Shown: piece after piece, positions 51,289 through 60,313 of the stretch
How the letters are laid out: each line of letters starts with the position of its first letter
How positions within the stretch are numbered: the stretch's first letter is position 1
Assembly: GCF_900188405.1 (NCBI RefSeq)
Contig: NZ_FZOF01000023.1
Span: 91,579 to 155,578, forward strand
Length of the DNA: 64,000 nt
DNA from: Actinacidiphila glaucinigra
GTDB lineage: Bacteria; Actinomycetota; Actinomycetes; Streptomycetales; Streptomycetaceae
Reading direction: 5' to 3'
The notes under the pieces: model-generated
The model's input: the letters and a program-made list of their open reading frames with translations, nothing else
Database searches by the model: none
Told to the model about the DNA's origin: nothing
Translations under genes and position numbers: made by a program

Positions 51289-52428
51289 ATGGACTTCAGC
51301 TTCAGCGAGGAGCAGCTGGCGGCCGTCGAGGCAGCACGGGCGGTGTTCTCCGGGGTGGCCCCCGACGCCGTGCCGAGCCCCGCGCTGACCGCCGGGGCGG
51401 TCGCGGAGGACTTCGACCGCCCGCTGTGGCGCCGCCTGGCCTCGGCCGACCTCCTCGGCCTGGTGCTCGACGAGACGTACGGCGGGGCCGGCCTCGACCC
51501 GGTCGCGCTGTGCCTGGTGCTGCGCGAGGCCGGGGCCGTACTGGCCCGGGTGCCGCTGCTGGAGACCTGCGCCGCCGCGCTCGCCGTGCAGGCCGACGGC
51601 CCCGAGGAGCTGCGCGCCCGGCTGCTGCCCGCCGTGGGTAGCGGCGGCCTGGTACTGACCGTCGCCTCGGCGGGCCGCACCGGCCATGACGGCGCGGAGC
51701 TCGCCGTCACCGCGCGGCCCGCGGACGGAGACCCCCAGGGGAACGCGCACGCGAACGGAGACGGCACCCCCCACGACTGGCTGCTCGACGGCGTCCAGAC
51801 CGCCGTCCCCTGGGCCCCGCACGCCGACCACGTCCTGGTCCCGGCCTCCGCCGCCGGGGGCCGCACCGTCATCGCCGTCGTCCCCCGCGAGGCGGTCACC
51901 GCGGCCGAGCAGATCTCGACCAGCGGGGAGCGCCACGCCGAGCTCCGGCTGGACGCCGTCCGCGTCCCGGCGGGCGACGTGATCACCGCCGACGGCGCCT
52001 GGGACCGGCTGCGCCGGCTGCTGACCACCGGCACCTGCGCCCTGGCGCTCGGGCTCGGCGGCGCCGTCCTGCGCATGACCGGCGCCTACACCTCCCGGCG
52101 CGAGCAGTTCGGGCACCCACTGGCCACCTTCCAGGCCGTGGCCGTGCAGTCCGCCGACCGCTACATCGACCTGCGGGCGATGGAGGTCACCTGCTGGCAG
52201 GCCGCCTGGCGGCTGGACCCCGCCGACGTCGCGGTCGCCAAGATCTGGGCCTCGGAGGGCGTACGGCGGGTGGTGCAGACCGCGCAGCACCTGCACGGCG
52301 GCTTCGGCGCCGACACCGACTACCCGCTGCACCGCTACCACGCCTGGGCCAAGCAGCTGGAGCTCTCCCTCGGCCCCGCCGCCGCCCACGAGGAGGAACT
52401 GGGCGACCTGCTGGCCGCCGAGGCCTGA
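51289..52428 (+). CDS. Acyl-CoA dehydrogenase (short type, 379 aa)
   Basis: A 379-aa flavoprotein with the acyl-CoA dehydrogenase fold: N-terminal helical domain M-D-F-S-F-S-E-E-Q, beta domain, C-terminal helices with Y-T-S-R-R-E-Q-F-G-H-P and H-L-H-G-G-F-G-A-D-T-D-Y-P-L-H-R-Y. The usual catalytic Glu position is not obvious and the middle is short, as in steroid/atypical FadE subunits that work as heteromers. GGGAGG precedes the ATG; the earlier in-frame ATG would overlap the promoter. Confidence 0.88.
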   Translation: MDFSFSEEQLAAVEAARAVFSGVAPDAVPSPALTAGAVAEDFDRPLWRRLASADLLGLVLDETYGGAGLDPVALCLVLREAGAVLARVPLLETCAAALAVQADGPEELRARLLPAVGSGGLVLTVASAGRTGHDGAELAVTARPADGDPQGNAHANGDGTPHDWLLDGVQTAVPWAPHADHVLVPASAAGGRTVIAVVPREAVTAAEQISTSGERHAELRLDAVRVPAGDVITADGAWDRLRRLLTTGTCALALGLGGAVLRMTGAYTSRREQFGHPLATFQAVAVQSADRYIDLRAMEVTCWQAAWRLDPADVAVAKIWASEGVRRVVQTAQHLHGGFGADTDYPLHRYHAWAKQLELSLGPAAAHEEELGDLLAAEA

Positions 52429-52473
52429 GCGTCCGGCGGGAGGAACGGCAGCCCGGCGACCCCGCGCCCCGAA

Positions 52474-52504
52474 GGCCCCGAGAAACGGCGCTGCCGCCGG
52501 GGCC
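52474..52504. terminator. Weak hairpin between the acyl-CoA dehydrogenase and rhodanese genes
   Basis: GGCCCCG (52474-52480) pairs with CGGGGCC (52498-52504) with an inner GGC/GCC pair in the loop. It separates convergent genes. Confidence 0.4.
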
Positions 52505-52505
52505 C

Positions 52506-52838
52506 TCAGATCACCTGCGCCGGGCCCGCGCCGTCCGTCACCAGCGGACGGCCCGCGGCCTCCCAGCCGAGCATCCCGCCGTCGACGTTCACCACGTCGA
52601 GACCCTGCGCGATCAGGTACTGGGCGACCTGCGCCGAGCGGCCGCCGACCCGGCACACGACGTGCACCCGGCGGTCCGCCGGGACCTCCCCGATACGGGC
52701 GACGACCTCGCCCATCGGGATGTGCACCGCGCCCTCGGCGTGCCCGGCGTCCCACTCGTCGTGCTCCCGTACGTCGAGCAGGTAGCCGTCGGCGGGGACC
52801 TGCGCGGCGTCCACCGCGGGCAGCTGGGCGTAGAACAT
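52506..52838 (-). CDS. Single-domain rhodanese
   Basis: A 110-aa sulfurtransferase domain. The active-site Cys is in V-V-C-R-V-G-G-R-S-A (about 63) and the substrate-proximal L-L-D-V-R-E-H-D-E-W-D-A-G-H-A is the CH2A motif. Members carry persulfide sulfur or detoxify cyanide. It is monocistronic, with 49 bases to the J-domain gene upstream on the same strand, so read-through is possible. Confidence 0.9.
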   Translation of the reverse strand: MFYAQLPAVDAAQVPADGYLLDVREHDEWDAGHAEGAVHIPMGEVVARIGEVPADRRVHVVCRVGGRSAQVAQYLIAQGLDVVNVDGGMLGWEAAGRPLVTDGAGPAQVI

Positions 52839-52887
52839 GGAACGGACTCCTTCGGTCAGAGCGTGCAGGTCGAACGTACCCGACCGG

Positions 52888-53718
52888 CTACGCGGGCCCC
52901 TTCGAGGAGCGCACCAGCTCCGCCAGCCGGGCCTCGCGGTTGGCGACCTGGTTGAGGAGGTTCTCCGCGATCTCGTTGAGCAGCCCGTCCGGGTCGTCCG
53001 GCGACAGCTTCATCATCTGCGCGATCGCGCTGTTCTCCAGCTCGGCGGCGAGCAGGGCCAGCTGCTCCTTGCGCTGCGCCAGCCACTCCAGCCGCGCGTA
53101 CAGCACCTCGGCCTCGCTCGGCTGCGCCTCCTCCGGGACCGGCCCGGCCTCCCACTCCTCCGCCAGCTCGCGCAGCCGCTGCTCGTCGGCGTAGGTGTAC
53201 GCCTCGTTGACCCGGGAGATGAACTCGCTGCGCCGCTCGACCTCGGCCTCGTCCTGCGCCAGGTCCGGGTGGGCCTTGCGGACCAGCTCGCGGTAGAGCC
53301 GCTGTGCCTCCTTGCCCGGCCGCACGCGGCGCGGCGGGTTCGGGTCCTCCTGGGGCCGGACCCCGTCCGAGCCGAGCAGCCCGTCGAAGAGCTCCTCCAC
53401 CCCGGGCATCGGCATCACGAGGGCCCGTGCCTCCCAGGCGCGGGCGATGTCGTCGCGGGAGCCGCTCTTCGCCGCGACCGCCTCGGCGATCAGCGCGTCG
53501 AGCTCGTCGAGCCGGGCGTACATCGGGCCGAGCTTCTGGTGGTGCAGCCGGGAGAAGTTCTCGACCTCCACCCTGAAGGTCTCCACCGCGATCTCGAACT
53601 CGATCAGGGCGCGCTCGGCGGCGCGGACCGCCTGGGCCAGGCGGTCCTGGGGCTCGGAAGAGGAGGCGGCGGCCGACTCGGTGCCGGGGGCCGACTCGGT
53701 GCCGGGGGAATTCGTCAC
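52888..53718 (-). CDS. J-domain (DnaJ-like) protein
   Basis: A 276-aa protein with a J domain in its middle (about 130-200): Y-R-E-L-V-R-K-A-H-P-D-L-A-Q-D carries the H-P-D motif that stimulates DnaK. The N-terminal 100 residues and C-terminal 70 are helical, probably coiled-coil. There is no Gly/Phe or zinc domain, so it is a type III co-chaperone. It starts at a GTG with a weak ribosome site. The role of its flanking helices is not known. Confidence 0.8.
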   Translation of the reverse strand: MTNSPGTESAPGTESAAASSSEPQDRLAQAVRAAERALIEFEIAVETFRVEVENFSRLHHQKLGPMYARLDELDALIAEAVAAKSGSRDDIARAWEARALVMPMPGVEELFDGLLGSDGVRPQEDPNPPRRVRPGKEAQRLYRELVRKAHPDLAQDEAEVERRSEFISRVNEAYTYADEQRLRELAEEWEAGPVPEEAQPSEAEVLYARLEWLAQRKEQLALLAAELENSAIAQMMKLSPDDPDGLLNEIAENLLNQVANREARLAELVRSSKGPA

Positions 53719-53800
53719 CGGTCCAGCCTACGAGGAGAGGGGGGCGCCGGTCACAGGCTACGGCCTGGTAGCTGCCGCCGGCACTCCGGCGGCAGCCGCC

Positions 53801-55195
53801 TCACACACCCTGTTCCGCCGCGATCCGCCCGGCCCGCACCTCCGCCACCAGCTCGGCGTGGTCCGCCTCGGTCCGGTCGGCGTACGCGACCGCGAAGGCG
53901 GCCACCGCCTCGTCCAGTTGCTCGCCCTTGCCGCAGTAGCCCGCGATCAGCCGGGGGTCCGCGGAGTGCGCGTGCGCCCTGGCCAGCAGCGCGCCCGTCA
54001 TCCGCGCGTAGTCGTCTATCAACCCGGACTCCAGCTCCGCGGGGTCGACGCTGCCCTTGCGGTTGCGGAACTGCCGTACCTGGTAGGGCCGTCCGTCCAC
54101 CTCGGCCCAGCCCAGCAGGCTGTCGCTGACGACCTGCATGCGCTTCTGGCCGAGCACCACGCGCCGCCCCTCGTGCTCCACCGCCGGGGCGTCGAACCCG
54201 GCCTTCCCCAGGTAGGGCAGCAGCGCGGAGGGCCGGGCCTCCTTCACCTGCAGCACCAGCGGCTGCCCGAGGTGGTCCAGCAGCAGCACCACGTACGAGC
54301 GGGTGCCCACGCTGCCCGTCCCGACCACCCGGAACGCCACGTCGTGCACCGCGTAACGGGCCAGCAGCGGCCGCCGGTCCTCGCCGATCGTCGCCAGGTA
54401 GCCGGCCTCCGACAGGGCCGCGGCGACCGCCGCCGCCTCCCCGTCCGGCACCCGGCGCAGCACCGGGGGCGCGTCGACGAAGCGGCGGCCGCCGCCCTCG
54501 ACCTCCTCCGTCGCGCGCGCCGCGAACTTGGCGCTGGTGTTGCGGCGCGCCTTGCCGGCCACCAAGCGCAGCGTGCCCGCCAGATCGCGGGCGTCGGCGT
54601 GCGCGACCAGTTCCTCGTCGGCGATGGCGTGCCAGGCGTCCAGCACCGGCATCTTCGCCAGCAGCCGCATGGTGCGCCGGTACGCGCCGACCGCGTCGAA
54701 GGCGGCGCCCCGGCAGGCGTCCTCGTCGGCTCCGGCCTCGCGTCCGGCCAGCACCAGGGAGGTGGCGAGCCGCTTGACGTCCCACTCCCAGGGGCCGTGG
54801 ACGGTCTCGTCGAAGTCGTTGATGTCCATGACCAGCCGGCCCAGATGGTCCCCGTACAGGCCGAAGTTGCCGGCGTGCGCGTCACCGCAGATCTGGGCGC
54901 CGATGCCGGTGACCGGGGCGCCCGCGAGATCGGCGGCCATCAGCCCGGCCGAGCCGCGCAGGAAGGCGAAGGGGCTCGCCGTCATCCTCCCCACCCGCAG
55001 CGGGACGAGTTCCGGGATGCGCCCGAGGCCGGACTCCCGCACCGCCTCGACCGCGTTCGGCCGGTCGGGGCCCGGTGCGAACGCGGCGTGCGCCTCACGC
55101 GGTACGGACTCCCGCAGCGCCTTGCCCTCCTGCTTGGACGCACCGTTGTGCGGCCATCTCTGGAACCCCGCGATGTGCGGGAGCCTGTGCGCCAC
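53801..55195 (-). CDS. DUF2252 family protein
   Basis: A 464-aa protein of the DUF2252 family, with a kinase-like aspect: I-C-G-D-A-H-A-G-N-F-G (about 100) and D-I-N-D-F-D-E-T resemble the Brenner and metal motifs of APH-type phosphotransferases. The substrate is unknown. I prefer GTG 55195 because GGGGAGGGAG stands just upstream, over the in-frame ATG 55219 that has none. Possible -10 TAGATT (55244-55249, minus strand). It is divergent from the PP2C gene. Confidence 0.8.
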   Translation of the reverse strand: MAHRLPHIAGFQRWPHNGASKQEGKALRESVPREAHAAFAPGPDRPNAVEAVRESGLGRIPELVPLRVGRMTASPFAFLRGSAGLMAADLAGAPVTGIGAQICGDAHAGNFGLYGDHLGRLVMDINDFDETVHGPWEWDVKRLATSLVLAGREAGADEDACRGAAFDAVGAYRRTMRLLAKMPVLDAWHAIADEELVAHADARDLAGTLRLVAGKARRNTSAKFAARATEEVEGGGRRFVDAPPVLRRVPDGEAAAVAAALSEAGYLATIGEDRRPLLARYAVHDVAFRVVGTGSVGTRSYVVLLLDHLGQPLVLQVKEARPSALLPYLGKAGFDAPAVEHEGRRVVLGQKRMQVVSDSLLGWAEVDGRPYQVRQFRNRKGSVDPAELESGLIDDYARMTGALLARAHAHSADPRLIAGYCGKGEQLDEAVAAFAVAYADRTEADHAELVAEVRAGRIAAEQGV

Positions 55196-55372
55196 GTGCT
55201 CTCCCTCCCCATGGGCCATGCCCGGTTGGTCACTCCTGGGGGCAATCTAGCCATTTACCGGACCGCGTCCGATGTTTCATGCTTGCCTGGACGGTGCAAA
55301 CCCGACCCTGATGCTCTTTCAGCCTTCCGCGCCGAACCGCAGCCGAACCTCAGGTGCCCGACGTTGGACGAG

Positions 55373-57841
55373 ATGACCAGGCTTCCCACGACCACGACCC
55401 CGCTCGCAGCCACCGGCGTCTGCGCGCTCGTGCGCCTCGCCGTGCTCTGCGTCGGTCCCGACGGCGACGTCTCGTACTGGAACCGCGGTGCCGAGGAGCT
55501 CTTCGGCCACCGCTGGGAGGGCGTGTTCGGCCGCCCGGCGGCCGGCCTGCTGCCGCACACCGCGGGCCGGCACCCGGGCGAGCAGGACGCCCTGGAGGTG
55601 CTGGACGACCTCACCCGGTCCGCCTGGGCCGGCGCGCTGCCCACCACCGACCGCGACGGCGGCGTCAAGGACGTGGTGTGGTGGTCCTACCGGATCATGG
55701 AGCCGGCCGGCCGGAGCCTGCTGGTGATCGCCGCCAACGCCCGCCCGCTGCGCGACACCGGGCCGCGCCTCGCGCTCGGCGACCACCTGCTGCCCTACAC
55801 CGCCGACGGCACCACCGCCCGCGGCGCCGTCCGCATCACCCCGCGCCTCGCTCCGGTCGCCGACCCCGCGCACGCCGAGCACCTGACCGGCCGGCTGGGC
55901 TCGGTGCTGCCCCGGGTCAGCGCGGGCCGGCTGGACCGGATCGTCCGCCAGATCGTGCCCCTGGGCTACCCGGCGGTGGAGGTCGACGGCACGGTGCTGC
56001 TCCCCGTGCTGCCCGAGGAGTACGGCACGACCGTGGCCCCGCACCCCGTGAACCCCGCCACCGGGCGCACCGCCCGCCCCACCCGGCCCGCCCCGCACCC
56101 GGAGCTGCTGCCTGGCCCGCGCGCCGACGTCCCGGCGCCGGCGCTGGTCCCCGTGGCCGCCCCCAGCCCCTCGCTCGCCCCGGGCCACGTGCTCGACGAG
56201 CAGCTGGCCCTGCTGCGGGAGACCGGGGCGAAGGTGGGCACGACCCTCGACCTGGAGACGACCGCCCGCGAACTGTGCGCCGTCACCGTGCCGCGCTTCG
56301 CGGACTTCGCCGCCGTCCTCGTCGTCGACCAGCTGTTCTCGGACACCGAGCCGCCGAAGGACGACCTGTCCGGGGACACGATCATCGCCCGCCGGGTCGC
56401 CGTGGCCCACACCGACACCACCCCCGGGCCCTGGGCGGCCGCCCTGCCGGAGGGCGAGCTGATCCCGCTGCCCGCCGACTCCACCCCGCGGCTGGGCGAG
56501 CCGCTGCTCGTACCGGTGATAGACCCCGCGCTCGCCCGGGACATCGCGCTCGACCTGGGTGTTCCCGGGCTCGGCCCGTTACTTCCCGAGCGGTCGATGG
56601 TCGTCGTACCGCTCACCGCGCGCGGCACCGTGCTGGGGCGGATGTGCTTCCTGCGCCACCCCGGGCGCCGCCCCTTCGACGCCAAGGACGCCGCGACCGC
56701 CGCCGAGGTCGCCGCCCGGGGCGCCGTGCACCTGGACAACGCCCGGCTGCACCGGCTGGAGTCGCGCGCCGCCGCGACCCTGCAGCGCAGCATGATGCCG
56801 ACCCGCCCGCCCCGCATCCCCGGGGTGCGGATCGCCCACCACTACATGCCCGGTGACCGCCAGGCCCAGGTCGGCGGCGACTGGTTCGACGCCATCCAGC
56901 TGCCCGGCGGCCGCGTGGCGCTGATCGTCGGCGACGTCATGGGTCACGGTCTGCTGTCGGCGGCCGTGATGGGCCAGTTCCGCACCTCCGTGATCACGAT
57001 GGCCGCGCTCGACCTGCCGCCCGCGCAGCTGCTGCGGCACCTGGACAACCTCGCCCACCGCCTCGGCGCCGAGCACCTCGCGACCTGCGTGTACGCGGTC
57101 TACGACCCGATCCACCGCTCCCTGACGCTGGCCAACGCGGGCCACATCCCTCCCGTACTGGCCCGGCACGACGGCCGCAGCGAACTGCTGCAGATCCCCA
57201 AGGGCGCCCCGATCGGCGTCGGCGGCGTGCCCTTCGAGACGGTCGAGATCCCCGTCCCGGACGGCAGTTGGCTGGTGCTGTGCACCGACGGCCTGGTCGA
57301 GGTGCGCGGCCAGGGGATAGACGCCGGCCTGGCGGCGCTGTGCTCCAACGTCATCGAGCCGCAGCAGACCCCCGAGGACGTCTGCGAGCAGATCCTCAGC
57401 CGTGTCCACTCCGACGACCGCCGCGACGACGTGGCGCTGCTGGTCGCCAACTTCCAGGGCATCCCGCCCGAGGACGTCGCCGAGTGGCGGCTGGCGATGG
57501 ACCTCTCCGACGTCCGGCGGGCCCGCGCGCTCACCCGCGAGCAGTTGGCGCGGTGGGGGCTGCACGGGCTCAGCGACCTGACCGAGCTGCTGGTCAGCGA
57601 GCTGGTGACCAACGCGCTGCGGGTCGCCTCGCACGAGGTGTCGCTACGGCTGATGCGGGTCGGCAAGCTGCTGGTCGAGGTCAGCGACGACGACCACAAC
57701 CTGCCGCAGCTGCGCCGCGCGGACGCCGACGACGAGGAGGGCCGGGGCCTGGCCCTGGTCAGCAACCTCTCCCGGCGCTGGGGCACCAGCCGCAAGGCGG
57801 TCGGCAAGGTCGTCTGGTTCGAGCTGGCGCTGCCCGGCTGA
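55373..57841 (+). CDS. PAS-GAF-SpoIIE phosphatase-HATPase regulator with a TTA codon
   Basis: An 822-aa soluble signalling protein: PAS (about 15-110, Y-W-N-R-G-A-E-E-L-F-G-H), Pro-rich linker, GAF (about 280-460), SpoIIE/PP2C core with G-G-D-W-F-D (about 500) and G-D-V-M-G-H-G (about 520), C-T-D-G-L, and a C-terminal HATPase with S-E-L-V-T-N-A-L (about 743). It is the same plan as the gene at 2146-4260 but separately organised. Codon 403 is TTA, read only by the bldA leucyl-tRNA in Streptomyces, so full-length protein should appear mainly in late growth. GGACGAG precedes the ATG. Confidence 0.9.
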   Translation: MTRLPTTTTPLAATGVCALVRLAVLCVGPDGDVSYWNRGAEELFGHRWEGVFGRPAAGLLPHTAGRHPGEQDALEVLDDLTRSAWAGALPTTDRDGGVKDVVWWSYRIMEPAGRSLLVIAANARPLRDTGPRLALGDHLLPYTADGTTARGAVRITPRLAPVADPAHAEHLTGRLGSVLPRVSAGRLDRIVRQIVPLGYPAVEVDGTVLLPVLPEEYGTTVAPHPVNPATGRTARPTRPAPHPELLPGPRADVPAPALVPVAAPSPSLAPGHVLDEQLALLRETGAKVGTTLDLETTARELCAVTVPRFADFAAVLVVDQLFSDTEPPKDDLSGDTIIARRVAVAHTDTTPGPWAAALPEGELIPLPADSTPRLGEPLLVPVIDPALARDIALDLGVPGLGPLLPERSMVVVPLTARGTVLGRMCFLRHPGRRPFDAKDAATAAEVAARGAVHLDNARLHRLESRAAATLQRSMMPTRPPRIPGVRIAHHYMPGDRQAQVGGDWFDAIQLPGGRVALIVGDVMGHGLLSAAVMGQFRTSVITMAALDLPPAQLLRHLDNLAHRLGAEHLATCVYAVYDPIHRSLTLANAGHIPPVLARHDGRSELLQIPKGAPIGVGGVPFETVEIPVPDGSWLVLCTDGLVEVRGQGIDAGLAALCSNVIEPQQTPEDVCEQILSRVHSDDRRDDVALLVANFQGIPPEDVAEWRLAMDLSDVRRARALTREQLARWGLHGLSDLTELLVSELVTNALRVASHEVSLRLMRVGKLLVEVSDDDHNLPQLRRADADDEEGRGLALVSNLSRRWGTSRKAVGKVVWFELALPG
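56579..56581 (+). other. TTA leucine codon in the PP2C regulator gene
   Basis: Codon 403 of the regulator is TTA, followed by CTT. I found no other in-frame TTA in the intact genes of the window while reading, though I could not run a count. In Streptomyces this codon puts translation under the developmental tRNA bldA. Confidence 0.85.
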
Positions 57842-57884
57842 CCGGGGGGCGAATCGGCGGAAACCGCTCCGATCCACCCAGATG

Positions 57885-57890
57885 TAACCT
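57885..57890 (+). promoter_or_regulatory. -10 box (TAACCT) of a leaderless MarR gene
   Basis: TAACCT ends six bases before the ATG at 57897, the spacing of a leaderless transcript. It sits in TGTA-ACC-TACA (57884-57894 region), a short inverted repeat that could be an autoregulatory MarR site. Confidence 0.5.
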
Positions 57891-57896
57891 ACAAGT

Positions 57897-58334
57897 ATGC
57901 AGGCCGGGAAAGACGCCTCCGTGGAGACGATCCATCGCGAGATGACCGCGTTCGCCCGCCGCGCACGCGCCGCGGCGGCCCGTATGCACCCGAGGCTGTC
58001 CCTGGTCGCCTACACACTGCTGGCCCACATGAGCGAGCGCCGGGACTGTCGGGCCACGGACCTGGCGCAGGCGTTCCTGCTCGACAAGTCGACGGTCAGC
58101 CGCCAGATCGCCACCCTGGAGCGGCTGGGCCTCGTCGAGCGGCGCCCCGACCCCGCCGACCACCGCGTCCAGGTGCTGCTGCCGACCACGGCGGGCGCGG
58201 CCGTGCTCGCGGAGGCGACCCGCGCTGCGCGGCGCACCGTGTGCGGCCGGCTGGCGGACTGGGACGACACGGACCTGGCGCGGTTCGCCGCCTATCTGAC
58301 CCGCTACAACGACGCCGCCAGGCAGCAGGGCTGA
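57897..58334 (+). CDS. MarR family transcriptional regulator
   Basis: A 145-aa winged-helix protein: D-L-A-Q-A-F-L-L-D-K-S-T-V-S-R-Q-I-A-T-L-E (recognition helix, about 55-75), then the wing E-R-R-P-D-P-A-D-H-R-V-Q-V. MarR proteins usually repress a neighbouring exporter or detoxification gene; none is directly adjacent. It ends convergently with the HxlR gene. Confidence 0.88.
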   Translation: MQAGKDASVETIHREMTAFARRARAAAARMHPRLSLVAYTLLAHMSERRDCRATDLAQAFLLDKSTVSRQIATLERLGLVERRPDPADHRVQVLLPTTAGAAVLAEATRAARRTVCGRLADWDDTDLARFAAYLTRYNDAARQQG

Positions 58335-58361
58335 CCGGGCGTCAGCCAGGCGCCACCGCCC

Positions 58362-58751
58362 TCAGCGGCAGGCCTCGGCGCCCTCGGTGCACTCGGCGGC
58401 ACCGCCGGGAAGGTACTTCTCGGCCCACGACCCCAGCTCCCCCAGGGCCGGCCCGAGCGCCTCGCCCGCCTCGGTGAGCCGGTAGCTCACCCGCAGCGGG
58501 GGCCCGGGATCCACCTCGCGGACGACGATGCCCGCCTCGGCCAGCTCCGTGAGCCGATCGGAGAGCATCCGTTCGCTGATCCTGGGGATGGCCCGGCGCA
58601 GCTCGACGAAGTACGCCGGCCGCTGCGTGAGGACGGCCACGATCAGGCCGCTCCAGCGCTTGCCGAGGATTCCGAAGACGCGGGTGAGCCCGACGTCGAC
58701 CTTCGCACACGGCTCCGCGTCGTGCGCGGTCGGCTCAGTCCCCTGTCCCAT
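58362..58751 (-). CDS. HxlR family transcriptional regulator
   Basis: A 129-aa winged helix with the HxlR marks: C-A-K-V-D-V-G-L-T-R-V-F-G-I-L-G-K-R-W (Cys near 15), L-R-R-A-I-P-R-I-S-E-R-M-L-S-D-R-L and the G-P-P-L-R-V-S-Y-R-L-T wing. The Cys near the N-terminus is often a redox or electrophile sensor. It is divergent from the azoreductase-like gene, which is its likely target. Confidence 0.9.
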   Translation of the reverse strand: MGQGTEPTAHDAEPCAKVDVGLTRVFGILGKRWSGLIVAVLTQRPAYFVELRRAIPRISERMLSDRLTELAEAGIVVREVDPGPPLRVSYRLTEAGEALGPALGELGSWAEKYLPGGAAECTEGAEACR

Positions 58752-58865
58752 GGGCACAAGGGTACCCGGCGCGTCGTCCCGTGCTGCAGAAAAGTAAGGT
58801 CCTGTGATACCAATAGCTGCGTACGAATTTTTCACTCCGAACTTTACGGAAGTGGAGGCACCCCC

Positions 58866-59480
58866 ATGCCCACGCTGCTGCACATCGACTCGTCCATCTG
58901 GCCCTCCGAGACCTCCGCGTCCCGGGACGTGGCGAACTCCTTCCGCAAGGAGTGGGAGGCCCAGCACCCGGGCGGCGTCGTGATCTACCGCGACCTGAAC
59001 GCCGAGCCCGTGCCGCACCTGGACGCGACCCACTACGTGGCCGGCGCGGAGCACCCGCTGCGCGGCGAGCTGGCGGACGAACTCGAGCGGGCCGACGCCC
59101 TGCTGATCAGCGCGCCGATGTACAACTTCTCGATCCCCAGCACCCTCAAGGCCTGGCTCGACCAGGTGATCATCCTGGGCCGGACCGCGGGCGAGCAGCC
59201 CACCGCCGCTGACACCCCTGTCGTGGTGGTGGCCAGCCGCGGGGGCGGCTACGGCCCCGGCACCCCCCGCGAGGACTACGAGTTCGTGACCAGCTACCTG
59301 GAGAAGGTCCTGCAGGGCTGCCTCGGCATCACGGACGTCGAGTTCATCGTCCCCGAGCTGACCCTGGCCCGCGCGGTCCCGGCGATGTCCGGCCTCATCG
59401 AGGCTTCCGACCTCTCCCGCACCAAGGCCCACGAGCAGGCCGCCGCCAAGGCCAAGGAGCTCGCGGCGCGCGTCGCCTGA
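58866..59480 (+). CDS. FMN-dependent NAD(P)H azoreductase/quinone reductase
   Basis: A 204-aa flavodoxin-fold enzyme with H-I-D-S-S (phosphate loop) and A-P-M-Y-N-F-S-I-P-S-T-L-K-A-W-L-D-Q (FMN and active site). It should reduce quinones or azo compounds two electrons at a time. GGAGG lies before the ATG. The divergent HxlR regulator and this enzyme form a typical electrophile-response pair (compare YodB/AzoR in Bacillus). Confidence 0.9.
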   Translation: MPTLLHIDSSIWPSETSASRDVANSFRKEWEAQHPGGVVIYRDLNAEPVPHLDATHYVAGAEHPLRGELADELERADALLISAPMYNFSIPSTLKAWLDQVIILGRTAGEQPTAADTPVVVVASRGGGYGPGTPREDYEFVTSYLEKVLQGCLGITDVEFIVPELTLARAVPAMSGLIEASDLSRTKAHEQAAAKAKELAARVA

Positions 59481-59505
59481 CCCCCGGCGCGGCCGCCCGG
59501 AAACG

Positions 59506-59543
59506 CGCGGGGGCCGCGTGGCGCATGCCACGCGGCCCCCGCG
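59506..59543. terminator. 17-bp perfect hairpin between the azoreductase and TerD genes
   Basis: Arms 59506-59522 and 59527-59543 pair perfectly around GCAT, between two convergent genes. Confidence 0.85.
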
Positions 59544-59577
59544 TCGTATCTGCCCGTACGCCGGGCGTACGGCTACC

Positions 59578-60153
59578 TCACAGGTTGACGCCGAAGTCCT
59601 GCGCGATGCCGCGCAGGCCCGAGGCGTAACCCTGGCCGACGGCGCGGAACTTCCACTCGGCGCCGTTGCGGTACAGCTCGCCGAAGACCATCGCCGTCTC
59701 CGTCGAGGCGTCCTCGGACAGGTCGTAGCGGGCGAGCTCGTTGTTGTCGGCCTGGTTCACCACGCGGATGAAGGCGTTGCGCACCTGGCCGAACGACTGC
59801 TGGCGGGTCTCGGCGTCGTAGATCGACACCGGGAAGACGATCTTCTCGACCTCGGCCGGCACGGTGACCAGGTTCACCTTCACCTGCTCGTCGTCGCCCT
59901 CGCCCTCGCCGGTGAGGTTGTCGCCGGTGTGCTCGACCGAGCCCTCCGGGCTCTTCAGGTTGTTGAAGAACACGAAGTGCTTGTCGGAGACGACCTTGCT
60001 CTCGGCGTTGACCAGGAGTGCGCTCGCGTCGAGGTCGAAGTCGGTACCGGTGGTCGTACGGACGTCCCAGCCCAGACCGACGGTGACCGCGGTCAGTCCC
60101 GGGGCCTCCTTCGTCAGCGAGACATTGCCGCCCTTGGAAAGGCTGACACCCAT
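59578..60153 (-). CDS. TerD family calcium-binding protein
   Basis: A 191-aa TerD domain: M-G-V-S-L-S-K-G-G-N-V-S-L-T-K, D-F-D-L-D-A-S-A-L and F-F-N-N-L, with acidic metal-binding loops (T-G-D-N-L-T-G-E-G-E-G-D-D-E). Streptomycetes carry many TerD paralogues linked to stress and development. AGGGAGA precedes the ATG. No other ter gene is next to it. Confidence 0.93.
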   Translation of the reverse strand: MGVSLSKGGNVSLTKEAPGLTAVTVGLGWDVRTTTGTDFDLDASALLVNAESKVVSDKHFVFFNNLKSPEGSVEHTGDNLTGEGEGDDEQVKVNLVTVPAEVEKIVFPVSIYDAETRQQSFGQVRNAFIRVVNQADNNELARYDLSEDASTETAMVFGELYRNGAEWKFRAVGQGYASGLRGIAQDFGVNL

Positions 60154-60313
60154 GGGATCTCCCTGCTCATTCCGGCGCGGGCCGCGCCCCTTGACGATTC
60201 CTTTGCCCAATGGCTCAACGGATCCCCGGGGGCGCGGGTTCCCGGCGCCGCACCCGTTCACCTGAGTGCCGTACACACCCGTACGACGGCCGCGGGAGCG
60301 GTAGAAAGGACGC

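Noticed and set aside
53312..55372. A single frame of 1509 codons reading through to the PP2C regulator
   Set aside because: The first ~690 codons lie antisense to the J-domain and DUF2252 genes and lack domains; the real protein starts near 55373 at the PAS domain.
58790..58850. Possible HxlR operator with GTAAGGTCC and inverted GTAAAGTTC
   Set aside because: Half-sites 45 bases apart with two mismatches; too weak to claim.
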